NCBI GenBank assembly: GCA_944387505.1
Contig: CALXFG010000007.1
Span: forward strand, 1-54,150
Source: an uncultured Clostridia bacterium
GTDB taxonomy: Bacteria > Bacillota > Clostridia > TANB77 > CAG-508
Direction of reading: 5' to 3'
Length of the DNA: 54,150 bases
A program made the translations under genes and the position numbers. This document shows positions 17,147-25,710 of the stretch, one piece after another. Every line of letters starts with the position of its first letter. The stretch's first letter is position 1. The notes beneath the pieces were generated by a model. The model had not been told where the DNA came from, made no database searches, and saw nothing but the letters and a program-made list of their open reading frames with translations.

Positions 17147-17218
17147 GATGAGGATAATATAACAAAAATAACATAATAACTATAATTAATGTCAAAAAAA
17201 TAAAAATTGTAAAAATAT

Positions 17219-18418
17219 TTATGAATCTTGCCTCTCTAAAACAATCTTAACATCTTTTTGAGTATAAGGTAAATTTATTTTTAAATATAGTGTAATAGTA
17301 TTAGCATTTTTATTATATTTAGTTAAATCAAAAGTCTGCATATGGATAAATTGACCATCTGGTAAATAACTAGTCATAGAATCTTCTGAACTACTTCGTA
17401 ATGGATAGAACTTATTTCCACTATTATCTATAATATATTCATCATAAACCATTGTTCTCCATTCTGCCTTTTCTTTCATATTCCATTCTGTTAAAGCTTG
17501 CATTTTTTCATTTTTTACCTCTTCACTATCATTTTCTTGATATATAGGTTTGACTTTTGTGTTAAATTCTAATTTGAAACACGTATCATATAAAGATGCA
17601 TCTGTAACATTTATTGTCGAATCACTACACTCTTTTACAGTATAAATTATAGATTCTCTATTATAAAACTTTTCTGGAACTTCTAAATCTAAATTCCAAT
17701 TTCCATCGATAGTATGTGTTATGGAATTATCATTTGGATTATTCTGAATACTTATTTCAGAAAAATTCAAATATAAATATTTGCTTTTAGGATATTTATC
17801 AGAGTAAAGATTATAAACTAATTCTACTGAATTAGAATCTGTCAATTTATCTTTTATATACCAATTTGCGCCACTACGTAAATGATTATCATTAAATTCA
17901 TTCCAAGAATAATTAAGATTATTCTTTTGACAATATTCTTTAAAAGTTGTTTCATCTATGCAATATATAATTCTTTTTTGTTCATCAGTAATCATTAGAT
18001 TTGGTAAAGTTATTCTATAAATAGAATTTATATCAATAGATTCATCAAATTTCATTTCTAATGTAAAACTTAAATTGAAATCATCCATCAAGAAGTTTTT
18101 TACAGTTATATCAGTATTATTTGAAACAACATTTTCTCCTCCCTGTTCTATATATCCATTTTCTACAGCAGTATCTAAGCCTTTGCTATTATTAAAAAAA
18201 TTTTTTATTATATTAGATGCAAATACCATGCCACCAGTAACAGTTATAAAACTTATAAGAGTTATTATAATTTTTTTAATTAATATCGTTATTCCATATT
18301 TGTTTTTGCTCTTATACATAGCTGTTTCTATACAATTAGTAATTATCCTAGGAACTTCTTGATTATTTTCAAAATATTGAAAAAATAAATTGTCTATTTC
18401 ATCATAATTATTGTTCAT
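17219..18418 (-). CDS. DUF4179-type membrane partner of sigma module 6
   Basis: About 399 residues: a 45-residue inner tail, one membrane helix (IIITLISFITVTGGMVFA) and an outer domain. It shares KGLDTAVENGYIE, MDDFNLSFTLEMKFD, KYPKSKYLYLNF, IDGNWNLDLEVPEKFYNRES and DASLYDTCFKLEF with the module 4 partner, so it is its paralog. The start at 18418 follows GGGAGG and overlaps the sigma stop by 11 bases. Compared with other module genes it uses fewer C/G-ending codons and looks more AT-rich. An anti-sigma or sensor role is inferred from position. Confidence 0.8.
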   Translation of the reverse strand: MNNNYDEIDNLFFQYFENNQEVPRIITNCIETAMYKSKNKYGITILIKKIIITLISFITVTGGMVFASNIIKNFFNNSKGLDTAVENGYIEQGGENVVSNNTDITVKNFLMDDFNLSFTLEMKFDESIDINSIYRITLPNLMITDEQKRIIYCIDETTFKEYCQKNNLNYSWNEFNDNHLRSGANWYIKDKLTDSNSVELVYNLYSDKYPKSKYLYLNFSEISIQNNPNDNSITHTIDGNWNLDLEVPEKFYNRESIIYTVKECSDSTINVTDASLYDTCFKLEFNTKVKPIYQENDSEEVKNEKMQALTEWNMKEKAEWRTMVYDEYIIDNSGNKFYPLRSSSEDSMTSYLPDGQFIHMQTFDLTKYNKNANTITLYLKINLPYTQKDVKIVLERQDS

Positions 18419-18947
18419 GTAAAAGACCTCCCTCATAATATTTTTTTACTTTTTCTTTGCTCCTTTTAAGTTTGCTTTTCACAGTATTAATATTCATCCC
18501 TACAATTTCAGATATTTCAGTACAAGAATATTGATTATAATAGAATAGAGTAACGAGTAATTTTTCCTCATATGGTAATTTTTCAACTAATAATTCAAAA
18601 TTTATTTTAGAATCGACTAAATTGACAGATTCATCAATTGGTTGGATATTTTCTTCTTTAGTAATTTTTTTTAAAAGTTTTTCTTTTCTTTTTTTAGTCT
18701 TATAAATTTTATTACATTCATTAATTAAAATTTTAATAATCCAACTTTTAAAATGAGAATTATCTTTTAACTTTTTCAAATGTTTATAAGCATTTATCAT
18801 TGTTTCTTGAATTGCATCACAAATGTCATCATCATTATCTAATCTTGTTTTTGCTATTCTATATAAATCGTTTTCAATACTATGTACCAAGTCTGTAAAA
18901 GCTCTAACTTCTCCGGATTTTGCTTTAATAATTAGTTCTTCTTCCAC
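18408..18947 (-). CDS. ECF-like RNA polymerase sigma factor (module 6)
   Basis: 179 residues from a GTG start. Region 2: DDDICDAIQETMINAYKHLK and FKSWIIKILINECNKIYKTK. Region 4: EKLLVTLFYYNQYSCTEISE, IVGMNINTVKSKLKRSKEKV. Sister of the module 2 sigma. The GTG at 18947 follows GAGGGGG and gives the same EEL N-terminus as that protein; the 17 extra residues possible upstream have no ribosome site. TGCAAC lies about 190 bp upstream. Confidence 0.87.
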   Translation of the reverse strand: MEEELIIKAKSGEVRAFTDLVHSIENDLYRIAKTRLDNDDDICDAIQETMINAYKHLKKLKDNSHFKSWIIKILINECNKIYKTKKRKEKLLKKITKEENIQPIDESVNLVDSKINFELLVEKLPYEEKLLVTLFYYNQYSCTEISEIVGMNINTVKSKLKRSKEKVKKYYEGGLLHEQ

Positions 18948-19116
18948 ATAAAATTCCCCCTCATATAATAAGTTTATAAAATCAATCATAAGCACCACAT
19001 TAATTTGATTTTATTAAATTTTGATAATCCAATGATATAATTAAGTTATCTTTATATACCAAAGATTTCAAGAAAATTTTATTCCTCCTTTCATTTGATT
19101 TCTACATATAAGATAT

Positions 19117-19139
19117 AGTTTATTATTAATTTAGTTGCA
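19117..19139 (-). promoter_or_regulatory. Candidate ECF promoter upstream of sigma module 6
   Basis: TGCAAC (19139-19134, minus strand) followed after 16 bases by TATATC. It matches the TGCAAC variant of module 2, which has the sister sigma factor. It is farther from the start codon than the other five, so it is the weakest case. Confidence 0.4.
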
Positions 19140-19209
19140 AATTTTTTTATTTATATCATAAATTTATAAAAAGATAAATCATTAAATAATTATATGCTTT
19201 TAGATAGAT

Positions 19210-19418
19210 AATTGAAAAACGCCCCAAAGGGCGCTTAGTTATATTTTCTTTTTTTATTTCAGAAATGTCGCATTGACAAACGATCTCAATGCGACAAAAA
19301 AACGCCCACAAAGGGCGCTTATCGATATTTTTTTCTTTCTAAATTCTACTTAGAATATTTCTTATCTAGATATTCTTTCAGAAAAATGTCCCAAACAGAA
19401 ACGTCCCCAATTGGACAT
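19210..19418. repeat. Cluster of small palindromes in the carB-module 6 gap
   Basis: Four hairpins follow each other. A CGCCC/GGGCG stem at 19220-19233 is repeated directly at 19303-19317, each copy continuing with a similar CGCTTA...TATTTTTCTT tail. Between them is a 31-bp palindrome, TGTCGCATTGA...TCAATGCGACA (19266-19296), with a near copy in reverse orientation at 35893-35923. Next to the carB stop, AATGTCC and GGACATT (19386-19417) enclose ACGTCCCC. They may act as terminators for carB, but the repetition and the distant copy point to REP-like mobile palindromes. Confidence 0.7.
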
Positions 19419-19419
19419 T

Positions 19420-22400
19420 TTATTCATCAATTGTTGATATTCCAAGTGTAATTTCTTCTAATACATCTAATACCGCTCTTACGGTATCTAATGCTGTAAA
19501 CATTGGTACATTATTTTGTGTTGCACATCTTCTGATATATGTTCCATCTGTTTCTTGGTCTATGGAATCAATATTTCTTGTGTTGATAACATAACTTACA
19601 TAACCTTTTCTTAAAGATTCTAAGATTTCTTCACTACCTTCACTAAGTTTCTTTTTCACTCTTGTTCTAATACCATGTTCTTTTAAGAATTTAGCAGTTC
19701 CTTTTGTTGCTTCGATGTTAAATCCTAAGTTGTAAAATCTTCTAATTAAAGGTAATGCTTCTTCTTTATCTTTATCTGCGATTGTTACAAATATGGTTCC
19801 ATAATTTGCAAGTTTCATTCCTGATGATTGTAATGCTTTATATAATGCTCTAGTTAATTTTTTATCATATCCAATAGCTTCTCCTGTTGATTTCATTTCA
19901 GGAGAAAGTGTTGCATCTAATCCTGATAATTTTGAGAATGAGAATGCTGGTGCTTTTACATACCATTTTTCTTTCTCTTTTGGATATACTTGCGTTATTC
20001 CTTGTTCTTTTAAAGATTTTCCAAGCATAGCTAATGTTCCAATATCTGCTAAAGAGTATCCGGTAGATTTTGAAATAAATGGAACTGTTCTTGATGATCT
20101 TGGATTTACTTCAATAACATACACATCCTCATTTTTATCTACAATAAATTGGATATTATATAATCCGACAATGCCAATACCTAATCCTAATTTTACTGTA
20201 TAATCTATGATTGTATCTTTTGCTTTTTGGCTAACACTAAAGGTTGGATATACACTGATACTATCTCCTGAGTGGATACCTGTTTTTTCAACATGTTCCA
20301 TAATTCCAGGTATGAAGACATCTTTTCCATCACATACAGCATCTACTTCTAATTCTTTTCCTGTTATATATTTATCTACTAATACAGGTTGTTCTGTATT
20401 GATTTCAACAGCTGTTTTCAAATATTTTTCTAATGCTTTTTGATTAGAAACAATTTGCATAGCTCTTCCACCTAATACATAGCTTGGTCTTACTAAAACT
20501 GGATATCCAATTTCTTTCGCAACTTTGATTCCATCTTCTATATTTGTTACAGCTTCTCCTCTTGGTTGTAATAGTTTTAAGTCTTTCATAACTCTTTCAA
20601 ATGCATCTCTATTTTCTGCTTTTTCAATAGCATTAACATCTGTACCTATGATTTTAACACCTAATTTTGAAAGTGGTCCTGCAAGGTTAATCGCTGTTTG
20701 TCCACCTAAAGCTGCTACAACACCTTCTGGTTTTTCTAATTCTACAATATTCATAACATCTTCTACAGTTAATGGCTCAAAATATAGCTTATCACTCGTT
20801 GTATAATCTGTTGAAACTGTTTCTGGGTTGTTATTAATAATGATTGCTTCATATCCAGCTTCTTTAATTGTTTTTACTGCATGTACTGTAGAATAGTCAA
20901 ATTCTACACCTTGTCCAATTCTTATTGGTCCTGCACCTAATACAATGATCTTTTTCTTGTCACTTATGATAGATTCATTTTCTTCTTCATATGTTGAATA
21001 GAAATATGGTACATAGCTTTCAAATTCACTACTACAAGTATCTATCATTTTATATACAGGATAAATGTTGTTTTTCTTTCTTAATTCATAAATATCATTT
21101 TCTTTTTTCTTCCATACTTGTGCAATATATTTGTCACTAAATCCCATTTTCTTGACAGTTTTTAATGTATCAATATCTCCTACATTTTTCTTTAACACTT
21201 TTTCCATTTCAACAATATGTTTAATTTTCTCTAAGAAAAACATATCAATTCTTGTTGTGTCATAAATTAATCCTAAATCAACATCTCTTCTCATTAATTC
21301 TGCAATCGCATAAATTCTATCATCTGTTCCATCTTTTATATATGTCATCATCTCTTCTGTTTCCATTTTATCAAATTTCTTATGATGAATATGACATACA
21401 CCTGTTTCTAGCGATCTTACTGCTTTTAATAAACTTTCCTCAAATGTTCTTCCGACACTCATGACCTCTCCTGTTGCCTTCATTTGTGTACTTAATTTAT
21501 TGGAAGCAAGTGTAAATTTATCAAATGGAAATCTTGGTATTTTGCAAACAATATAATCTAATGCTGGTTCAAAACTTGCTGGTGTATTGGCTAATGGGAT
21601 TTCTTCTAATCTCATACCAACTGCTATTTTTGCTGAAACTCTAGCAATTGGATATCCACTTGCTTTTGAAGCTAATGCTGATGAACGAGATACCCTTGGA
21701 TTTACTTCAATAACATAATAGTTGAAAGAATGTGGGTCTAAAGCAAATTGAACATTACATCCACCTTCTATTTTTAAAGCTCTAATAATTTTTAAGGCAC
21801 TATCTCTTAATAGTTGATATTCTTTATTGGTTAATGTTTGACTTGGTGCGACAACAATAGAATCTCCTGTATGGATACCTACTGGGTCTAAATTTTCCAT
21901 ATTACAAATGGTAATGGCTGTATCATTATGGTCTCTCATTACCTCATATTCAATCTCTTTATATCCTTTAATACTTTTTTCTACTAATACTTGATTTACT
22001 GGAGAAAGTTTTAAAGCATGTTTTAATAATGGTTTTAATTCTTGTTCATTATCTGCAAATCCTCCACCTGTTCCTCCTAAAGTAAAGGCTGGTCTTAAAA
22101 CAACTGGATATCCAATTTTATTAGCTGCTGCAATTCCTTCTTCTTCTGATTCTGCAATAATAGATTCTAAAACAGGTTCTCCTAATTCTTGGCATAATTC
22201 CTTGAATTTTTCTCTATCTTCTGCCTTTTCAATACTTTCACTACTTGTTCCTAGAAGTTCTACTTGACATTCTTGTAAAACTCCTTTTCTGTATAATTGC
22301 ATAGCAATATTTAAACCAGTTTGTCCTCCAATTCCTGGTAAAATAGCATCTGGTCTTTCATATCTGATAATTTTAGCAACATATTCTAATGTTAGTGGTT

Positions 22401-22599
22401 CCATATATACTTTATCAGCAATAGCTGTGTCTGTCATAATCGTTGCTGGGTTGGAATTGACTAATATAACTTTATATCCTTCTTCTTTTAGTGCTAAACA
22501 AGCTTGTGTTCCAGCATAGTCAAATTCTGCTGCTTGTCCAATCACAATTGGTCCAGAACCAATTACTAGTACAGTTTTTATATCTTTTCTTTTTGGCAT
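19420..22599 (-). CDS. carB: Carbamoyl-phosphate synthase large subunit
   Basis: 1059 residues, full length. It joins ammonia from CarA, bicarbonate and two ATP to make carbamoyl phosphate for pyrimidine and arginine synthesis. Both halves carry an ATP-grasp unit: [20 protein letters not shown] with GGTGGGFA and [20 protein letters not shown] in the first, and [32 protein letters not shown] and [18 protein letters not shown] in the second. The last 140 residues form the MGS-like regulatory domain ([20 protein letters not shown]). The start is MPKRKDI at 22599, nine bases after AAAGGA. carA lies just upstream, separated by a foldback repeat. Confidence 0.98.
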   Translation of the reverse strand: MPKRKDIKTVLVIGSGPIVIGQAAEFDYAGTQACLALKEEGYKVILVNSNPATIMTDTAIADKVYMEPLTLEYVAKIIRYERPDAILPGIGGQTGLNIAMQLYRKGVLQECQVELLGTSSESIEKAEDREKFKELCQELGEPVLESIIAESEEEGIAAANKIGYPVVLRPAFTLGGTGGGFADNEQELKPLLKHALKLSPVNQVLVEKSIKGYKEIEYEVMRDHNDTAITICNMENLDPVGIHTGDSIVVAPSQTLTNKEYQLLRDSALKIIRALKIEGGCNVQFALDPHSFNYYVIEVNPRVSRSSALASKASGYPIARVSAKIAVGMRLEEIPLANTPASFEPALDYIVCKIPRFPFDKFTLASNKLSTQMKATGEVMSVGRTFEESLLKAVRSLETGVCHIHHKKFDKMETEEMMTYIKDGTDDRIYAIAELMRRDVDLGLIYDTTRIDMFFLEKIKHIVEMEKVLKKNVGDIDTLKTVKKMGFSDKYIAQVWKKKENDIYELRKKNNIYPVYKMIDTCSSEFESYVPYFYSTYEEENESIISDKKKIIVLGAGPIRIGQGVEFDYSTVHAVKTIKEAGYEAIIINNNPETVSTDYTTSDKLYFEPLTVEDVMNIVELEKPEGVVAALGGQTAINLAGPLSKLGVKIIGTDVNAIEKAENRDAFERVMKDLKLLQPRGEAVTNIEDGIKVAKEIGYPVLVRPSYVLGGRAMQIVSNQKALEKYLKTAVEINTEQPVLVDKYITGKELEVDAVCDGKDVFIPGIMEHVEKTGIHSGDSISVYPTFSVSQKAKDTIIDYTVKLGLGIGIVGLYNIQFIVDKNEDVYVIEVNPRSSRTVPFISKSTGYSLADIGTLAMLGKSLKEQGITQVYPKEKEKWYVKAPAFSFSKLSGLDATLSPEMKSTGEAIGYDKKLTRALYKALQSSGMKLANYGTIFVTIADKDKEEALPLIRRFYNLGFNIEATKGTAKFLKEHGIRTRVKKKLSEGSEEILESLRKGYVSYVINTRNIDSIDQETDGTYIRRCATQNNVPMFTALDTVRAVLDVLEEITLGISTIDE

Positions 22600-22650
22600 T
22601 TTATTCATTCCTTTCTTTTAAAAACGATTTCTATTTCTAATTTTTTACTA

Positions 22651-22776
22651 AATTCGAAAAAGAATTAGTATATTGCTAGGCAAACGAGATTTGAATTTAT
22701 GAGGCGTACGATTTGTACGTCGATTAAAATTCAAATCGAAGTTTAACGACGCAAGATGCTGATTATTTTTCGAATT
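22651..22776. repeat. 126-bp foldback element between carA and carB
   Basis: The arm AATTCGAAAAAGAATTAGTA (22651 on) and the reverse complement of the right end (ending 22776) align through GATTTGAATTT to a central CGTAC/GTACG. The whole segment can thus form one long imperfect hairpin. Its right end contains the last codons and stop of carA, so the carA reading frame ends within the element. It could be an inserted REPIN/MITE-like unit that supplies the stop, or a structured linker that attenuates carB. Confidence 0.75.
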
Positions 22777-23851
22777 CTCCCATAATTTTAATAAACTTAT
22801 CAAATAAGTATCCACTATCTTGTGGTCCTGGTGCACTTTCAGGGTGATATTGCACACTAAATACTTTATCTTTTTTGCATTCAACACCTTCAATGGTATT
22901 ATCCAAAATATTCTTATGTGTTGGTACTAAATCTGTTTTTTCTAGAGATTTCTCATCTACTGCATAACTATGATTTTGACTTGTAATTTCTATCTTATCT
23001 GTTTCTAGATTTAATACTGGATGGTTTCCACCTCTATGTCCAAATTTTAATTTATATGTTTTTGCACCATATGCTAAACTAATCATTTGATGTCCTAAAC
23101 AAATTCCGAAAATTGGATATTTCCCTCTCAATTCTTTTACAAGTTTAATCACTTCTTTTACATCTTCTGGATCACCTGGTCCATTTGATAAAAAGACCCC
23201 ATCTGGTTTTAGGCTTTCGATTTCTTTTGCTGTTGTGTTATATGGCACAATTGTTACATTGCATCCTCTTTTATTTAAACTTCTTATAATATTTAACTTA
23301 ATACCACAATCTACTGCTACTACATTATATTTATAATTTGCTGTTCTAGAATACCATTTCTTTTTGCAACTTACTTTTGATACAGCATCTTTTGGAATAT
23401 CATATGCATTTAATTTTTTTAGTGCTTCTTCCTTACTCGTTGTAATATCTGTAATGATAACCTTTCTACTCCCTTTATCTCTGATACTTCTTGTTAATTT
23501 TCTGGTGTCTAATCCCCAGATTCCTGGTATATCATTTTCTTCTAAATATTCTGATAATGTTTTTGTATAACGGAAATTACTTGGTAAGTCATTATATTCT
23601 CTTACAACCATTCCACCAATGGTTGGTTGTTTGGTTTCATAATCTTCATCTGTAATTCCATAGTTTCCGATTAATGGATATGTCATCACTACCATTTGAT
23701 AGGTATATGATGGGTCTGACACGATTTCTTGATATCCTACCATTGATGTATTAAATACAATTTCACAAATGGCTTCTTTGTCTGCTCCAAATCCATATCC
23801 TAAATATTCTTCTCCATCTTCTAGTACAATTTTTTTGTTGAATTCTTTCAT
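22763..23851 (-). CDS. carA: Carbamoyl-phosphate synthase small subunit (glutamine amidotransferase)
   Basis: 362 residues. It releases ammonia from glutamine and channels it to CarB. The N-terminal half has YLGYGFGADKEAICEIVFNT and GYQEIVSDPSYT; the class I amidotransferase half has FLSNGPGDPEDV, the nucleophile motif GICLGHQM, and SVQYHPESAPGP with the catalytic His and Glu. The start at 23851 follows GGAGG by five bases; the ATG twelve bases upstream overlaps the ribosome site. Its C-terminus (GEFEK) is encoded inside the foldback repeat. No ArgR or PyrR site or riboswitch was recognised. Confidence 0.98.
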   Translation of the reverse strand: MKEFNKKIVLEDGEEYLGYGFGADKEAICEIVFNTSMVGYQEIVSDPSYTYQMVVMTYPLIGNYGITDEDYETKQPTIGGMVVREYNDLPSNFRYTKTLSEYLEENDIPGIWGLDTRKLTRSIRDKGSRKVIITDITTSKEEALKKLNAYDIPKDAVSKVSCKKKWYSRTANYKYNVVAVDCGIKLNIIRSLNKRGCNVTIVPYNTTAKEIESLKPDGVFLSNGPGDPEDVKEVIKLVKELRGKYPIFGICLGHQMISLAYGAKTYKLKFGHRGGNHPVLNLETDKIEITSQNHSYAVDEKSLEKTDLVPTHKNILDNTIEGVECKKDKVFSVQYHPESAPGPQDSGYLFDKFIKIMGEFEK

Positions 23852-23940
23852 ATTAACCTCCATTCATATATGTTAAATTTGTATATTTTATAAATGATTG
23901 ATATTTTAGTCATTCAGAAAATGTAAATTTTCTAGAATGC

Positions 23941-23968
23941 AAAAAAAAATAAGGAACAAAACTCCTTA
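23941..23968 (-). terminator. Terminator after the 27-residue gene
   Basis: TAAGGA/TCCTTA stem (23950-23968) with a GTTTTGT loop, followed on the minus strand by nine T. It starts directly after the stop codon of the small gene, which supports that gene being a real transcript. Confidence 0.8.
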
Positions 23969-23969
23969 C

Positions 23970-24053
23970 TTAAAATGGAAATGAAAATAAAGCAACTATT
24001 AAGAAAACAGCTGAAGTATTTATGCAATTAGTTTTTTTCAAATAGTTTTTCAT
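23970..24053 (-). CDS. Putative 27-residue membrane peptide
   Basis: A short frame starting MKNYLKKTNCINTS and ending in a hydrophobic AVFLIVALFSFPF. It has GGGAG upstream of the ATG and a strong terminator right after the stop, so it looks like a complete tiny gene. The lysine-rich amphipathic start, one cysteine at residue 10 and a hydrophobic tail recall membrane-active small proteins, type I toxins or AgrD-like precursors. No neighbour supports any of these. It lies upstream of carA on the same strand, but the terminator separates it. Confidence 0.55.
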   Translation of the reverse strand: MKNYLKKTNCINTSAVFLIVALFSFPF

Positions 24054-24157
24054 TTTCTTGCTCCCTTTTATATTTTATATCTTTACTATTATACCAGAAA
24101 CTATATACAGATTGCAACATTTTTTTATTATTTTTTACATATGTCTATTTACTATAT

Positions 24158-24186
24158 TTGACATAATTTTTAAATCATCTTATAAT
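24158..24186 (+). promoter_or_regulatory. Perfect sigma-A promoter of the 93-residue gene
   Basis: TTGACA (24158-24163), a 17-base spacer and TATAAT (24181-24186), about 47 bases before the start codon. Confidence 0.85.
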
Positions 24187-24233
24187 ATTACTGTTGTCTA
24201 TTAATTTATAGTTTCAGAAAAGGAGTTGTTTTT

Positions 24234-24515
24234 ATGTTGGAAACTGGCATTCTTATTACAGGAATCGTTATCGCTGTAGTTTTGGTTTGTTTACTTGTCA
24301 AAGTAAACAGTCTGTCAAAAAAAATCGACAATCTATCACAGCCTGTCATAAACATTGATGAAGAAACTGCTAAATTAATAGCAGAACAATTAGTTAGTAT
24401 ACCAATTGTCGAAACGAACAAGTATGATGCGATTTCTGTTGCTATGAATAATGCAGATAGTATCGGTGATGACAGTGAATTATCAACTATTATACGAACC
24501 ATTGCTAACTCTTAA
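24234..24515 (+). CDS. Small single-helix membrane protein, unknown
   Basis: 93 residues. The N-terminal membrane helix (GILITGIVIAVVLVCLLVKV, about 5-24) is followed by a short coiled coil (NSLSKKIDNLSQ) and an acidic soluble tail (DEETAKLIAEQLV). The start has AAGGAG eight bases upstream and a perfect promoter. No family is recognised. It is a self-contained unit with its own terminator, converging on the DUF4097-type gene. Strong expression is expected from the promoter. Confidence 0.8.
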   Translation: MLETGILITGIVIAVVLVCLLVKVNSLSKKIDNLSQPVINIDEETAKLIAEQLVSIPIVETNKYDAISVAMNNADSIGDDSELSTIIRTIANS

Positions 24516-24525
24516 ACAATTCTTA

Positions 24526-24590
24526 CACTGATATTTATACCAGTGTTCTCTAATATCCCCATTCTTTCGAGTTTGGGGATTTCTTCTTTT
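24526..24590 (+). terminator. Double hairpin terminator after the 93-residue gene
   Basis: A first stem ACACTG/CAGTGT (24526-24546) is followed by ATCCCCA/TGGGGAT (24555-24561 with 24574-24580) and a T-rich tail. The second is a good intrinsic terminator. Confidence 0.8.
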
Positions 24591-24615
24591 AAATTAGTCC
24601 TTCATATATATGGGA

Positions 24616-24651
24616 ACAACCTGTGCTCCCTAATAAGGTTGCACAGGTCGT
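24616..24651. repeat. 11-bp-stem hairpin between convergent genes
   Basis: ACAACCTGTGC pairs with GCACAGGTCGT (one G-U) around a 14-base loop. It lies just past the 3' end of the DUF4097-type gene. There is no T-run on either strand, so it is not a standard intrinsic terminator; it may protect a 3' end or belong to a palindromic repeat. Confidence 0.55.
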
Positions 24652-24660
24652 AAAAAAGTT

Positions 24661-25233
24661 TTACAATACCGTAATGTTTCCACTTATTGAGTAAGCCTGT
24701 ATCTCTACGGTTGACTCACCATTGGTTTCATGACGATTATTCGTCACTCCTGTTGTACTTCTAGCGTCCAATTTGATATGGCCTCTGATTTGCAACTGGA
24801 TATCTGCACTCTGTGTGTCAATTGCAACATCACTTCTTTTGTCTATATCTAGTGTATTGATATCCACCGGAGCTTTATTTGTCTTTATTCTGATTTCTTT
24901 TGGCAGAACATTTTTTATCTTGACATTACCAGAAACTGTAGTTACCGAAAGGTACGGAATTGTGGTTGGAATCGCTATTTTCAATTCGACTTTTCCCACA
25001 ACTTTTTTCTCCTGAAACGTAATTATCGATTTATTTTTTCTTTTCTTACTCCTGAGAGTTACTTTGGAACCAGCTTCTCCTTGAAGCCATATCCGTATCC
25101 TGTTTGATTGTATCGGTTGCACAGATACCTGTACATCCTTAGAGATAATAATGAGTCTTTCGACTTTTTTTCCGGAAATCGCTCTTCTGTATTTCAGCCG
25201 GTGTTCTCTGTTTTCTAAACTCTCTTTTCCCAT
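24661..25233 (-). CDS. DUF4097-like beta-strand repeat protein
   Basis: About 190 residues. The alternating pattern LSVTTVSGNVKIKNVLPKEI, IRIKTNKAPVDINTLDID and VAIDTQSADIQLQIRGHIKL is that of DUF4097/DUF2807-type beta-helix proteins, which are often envelope or stress associated. There is no signal peptide or membrane helix here, and the N-terminus is very basic (RLKYRRAISGKKVERL), so it is probably cytoplasmic. The base composition is clearly higher in GC than most neighbours, a hint of transfer. The start may be the ATG at 25233 or the one at 25245; neither has perfect spacing from AAAGGA. Confidence 0.7.
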   Translation of the reverse strand: MGKESLENREHRLKYRRAISGKKVERLIIISKDVQVSVQPIQSNRIRIWLQGEAGSKVTLRSKKRKNKSIITFQEKKVVGKVELKIAIPTTIPYLSVTTVSGNVKIKNVLPKEIRIKTNKAPVDINTLDIDKRSDVAIDTQSADIQLQIRGHIKLDARSTTGVTNNRHETNGESTVEIQAYSISGNITVL

Positions 25234-25387
25234 AATCTCTTTCATCCTTTCTTTTATTTTATTATTGTTTTAAATAAATTATGAAATTTCTAATAAAGGT
25301 CATTGCCTATATATTATATTGTGCTATTATATCATGTAATGTACATAAATTCAAGGTTTACATGCTTTTGTACTTCTAGTTTTCATT

Positions 25388-25416
25388 TTGACATTTTATG
25401 TTAATAATTGTATAAT
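25388..25416 (+). promoter_or_regulatory. Perfect sigma-A promoter of the 71-residue gene
   Basis: TTGACA (25388-25393), a 17-base spacer and TATAAT (25411-25416). The expected transcript starts near 25423, giving a leader of about 70 bases. Confidence 0.85.
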
Positions 25417-25438
25417 AATTATATGTAACTATGCACTG

Positions 25439-25476
25439 AGCCTAGTTAGGCTTTACCCACGAATTGTGGGGACCCC
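25439..25476 (+). promoter_or_regulatory. Structured leader upstream of the 71-residue gene
   Basis: Two perfect hairpins follow each other, AGCCTAGTTAGGCT (25439-25452) and CCCACGAATTGTGGG (25456-25470), then GACCCC just before the AAAAGGAGG ribosome site. GGGG of the second stem can alternatively pair with the following CCCC, which would change access to the ribosome site. This could be a small regulatory RNA switch or protein-binding leader. I do not recognise it as a known riboswitch. Confidence 0.6.
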
Positions 25477-25493
25477 AAAAGGAGGTATACAAA

Positions 25494-25709
25494 ATGGGGT
25501 TAAAAGAAATCCAAAAAATCATTGCAGAATTTACTGAAATTCCTGCTGAAATTGAAGTTCGAGCTAATCAATTTATGATTATGTTTGAACGTGTAATTCC
25601 TGATGAAGAGACCACCAAAAAAATTGAGACAGCTTTGTCTCAATTGGGGGAAGTAAAACCATTACATTGTCGTGAATACGACATCATATGTTGGTCTCTT
25701 TACCGGTAA
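25494..25709 (+). CDS. 71-residue protein of unknown function with structured leader
   Basis: The protein begins MGLKEIQKIIAEFTEIPAEI and ends with a cysteine-containing LHCREYDIICWSLYR. Two predicted helices flank strands, like a small ferredoxin-like or regulatory fold, but no family is recognised. AAGGAGG is seven bases from the ATG; the longer frame starting at 25464 reads through the leader hairpins and is rejected. It has a perfect promoter and a good terminator. GC is higher than in the surrounding DNA. Confidence 0.75.
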   Translation: MGLKEIQKIIAEFTEIPAEIEVRANQFMIMFERVIPDEETTKKIETALSQLGEVKPLHCREYDIICWSLYR

Positions 25710-25710
25710 C

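Noticed and set aside
20207-20806. Plus-strand frames inside carB
   Set aside because: Antisense shadows of a full-length conserved gene, without ribosome sites.
24616-24651. Terminator for the DUF4097-like gene
   Set aside because: The stem is good but there is no T-run on the minus strand, so it is listed only as a hairpin.
25464-25493. Longer N-terminus of the 71-residue protein
   Set aside because: It would be translated from the leader hairpins and ribosome site; the ATG at 25494 has ideal spacing.
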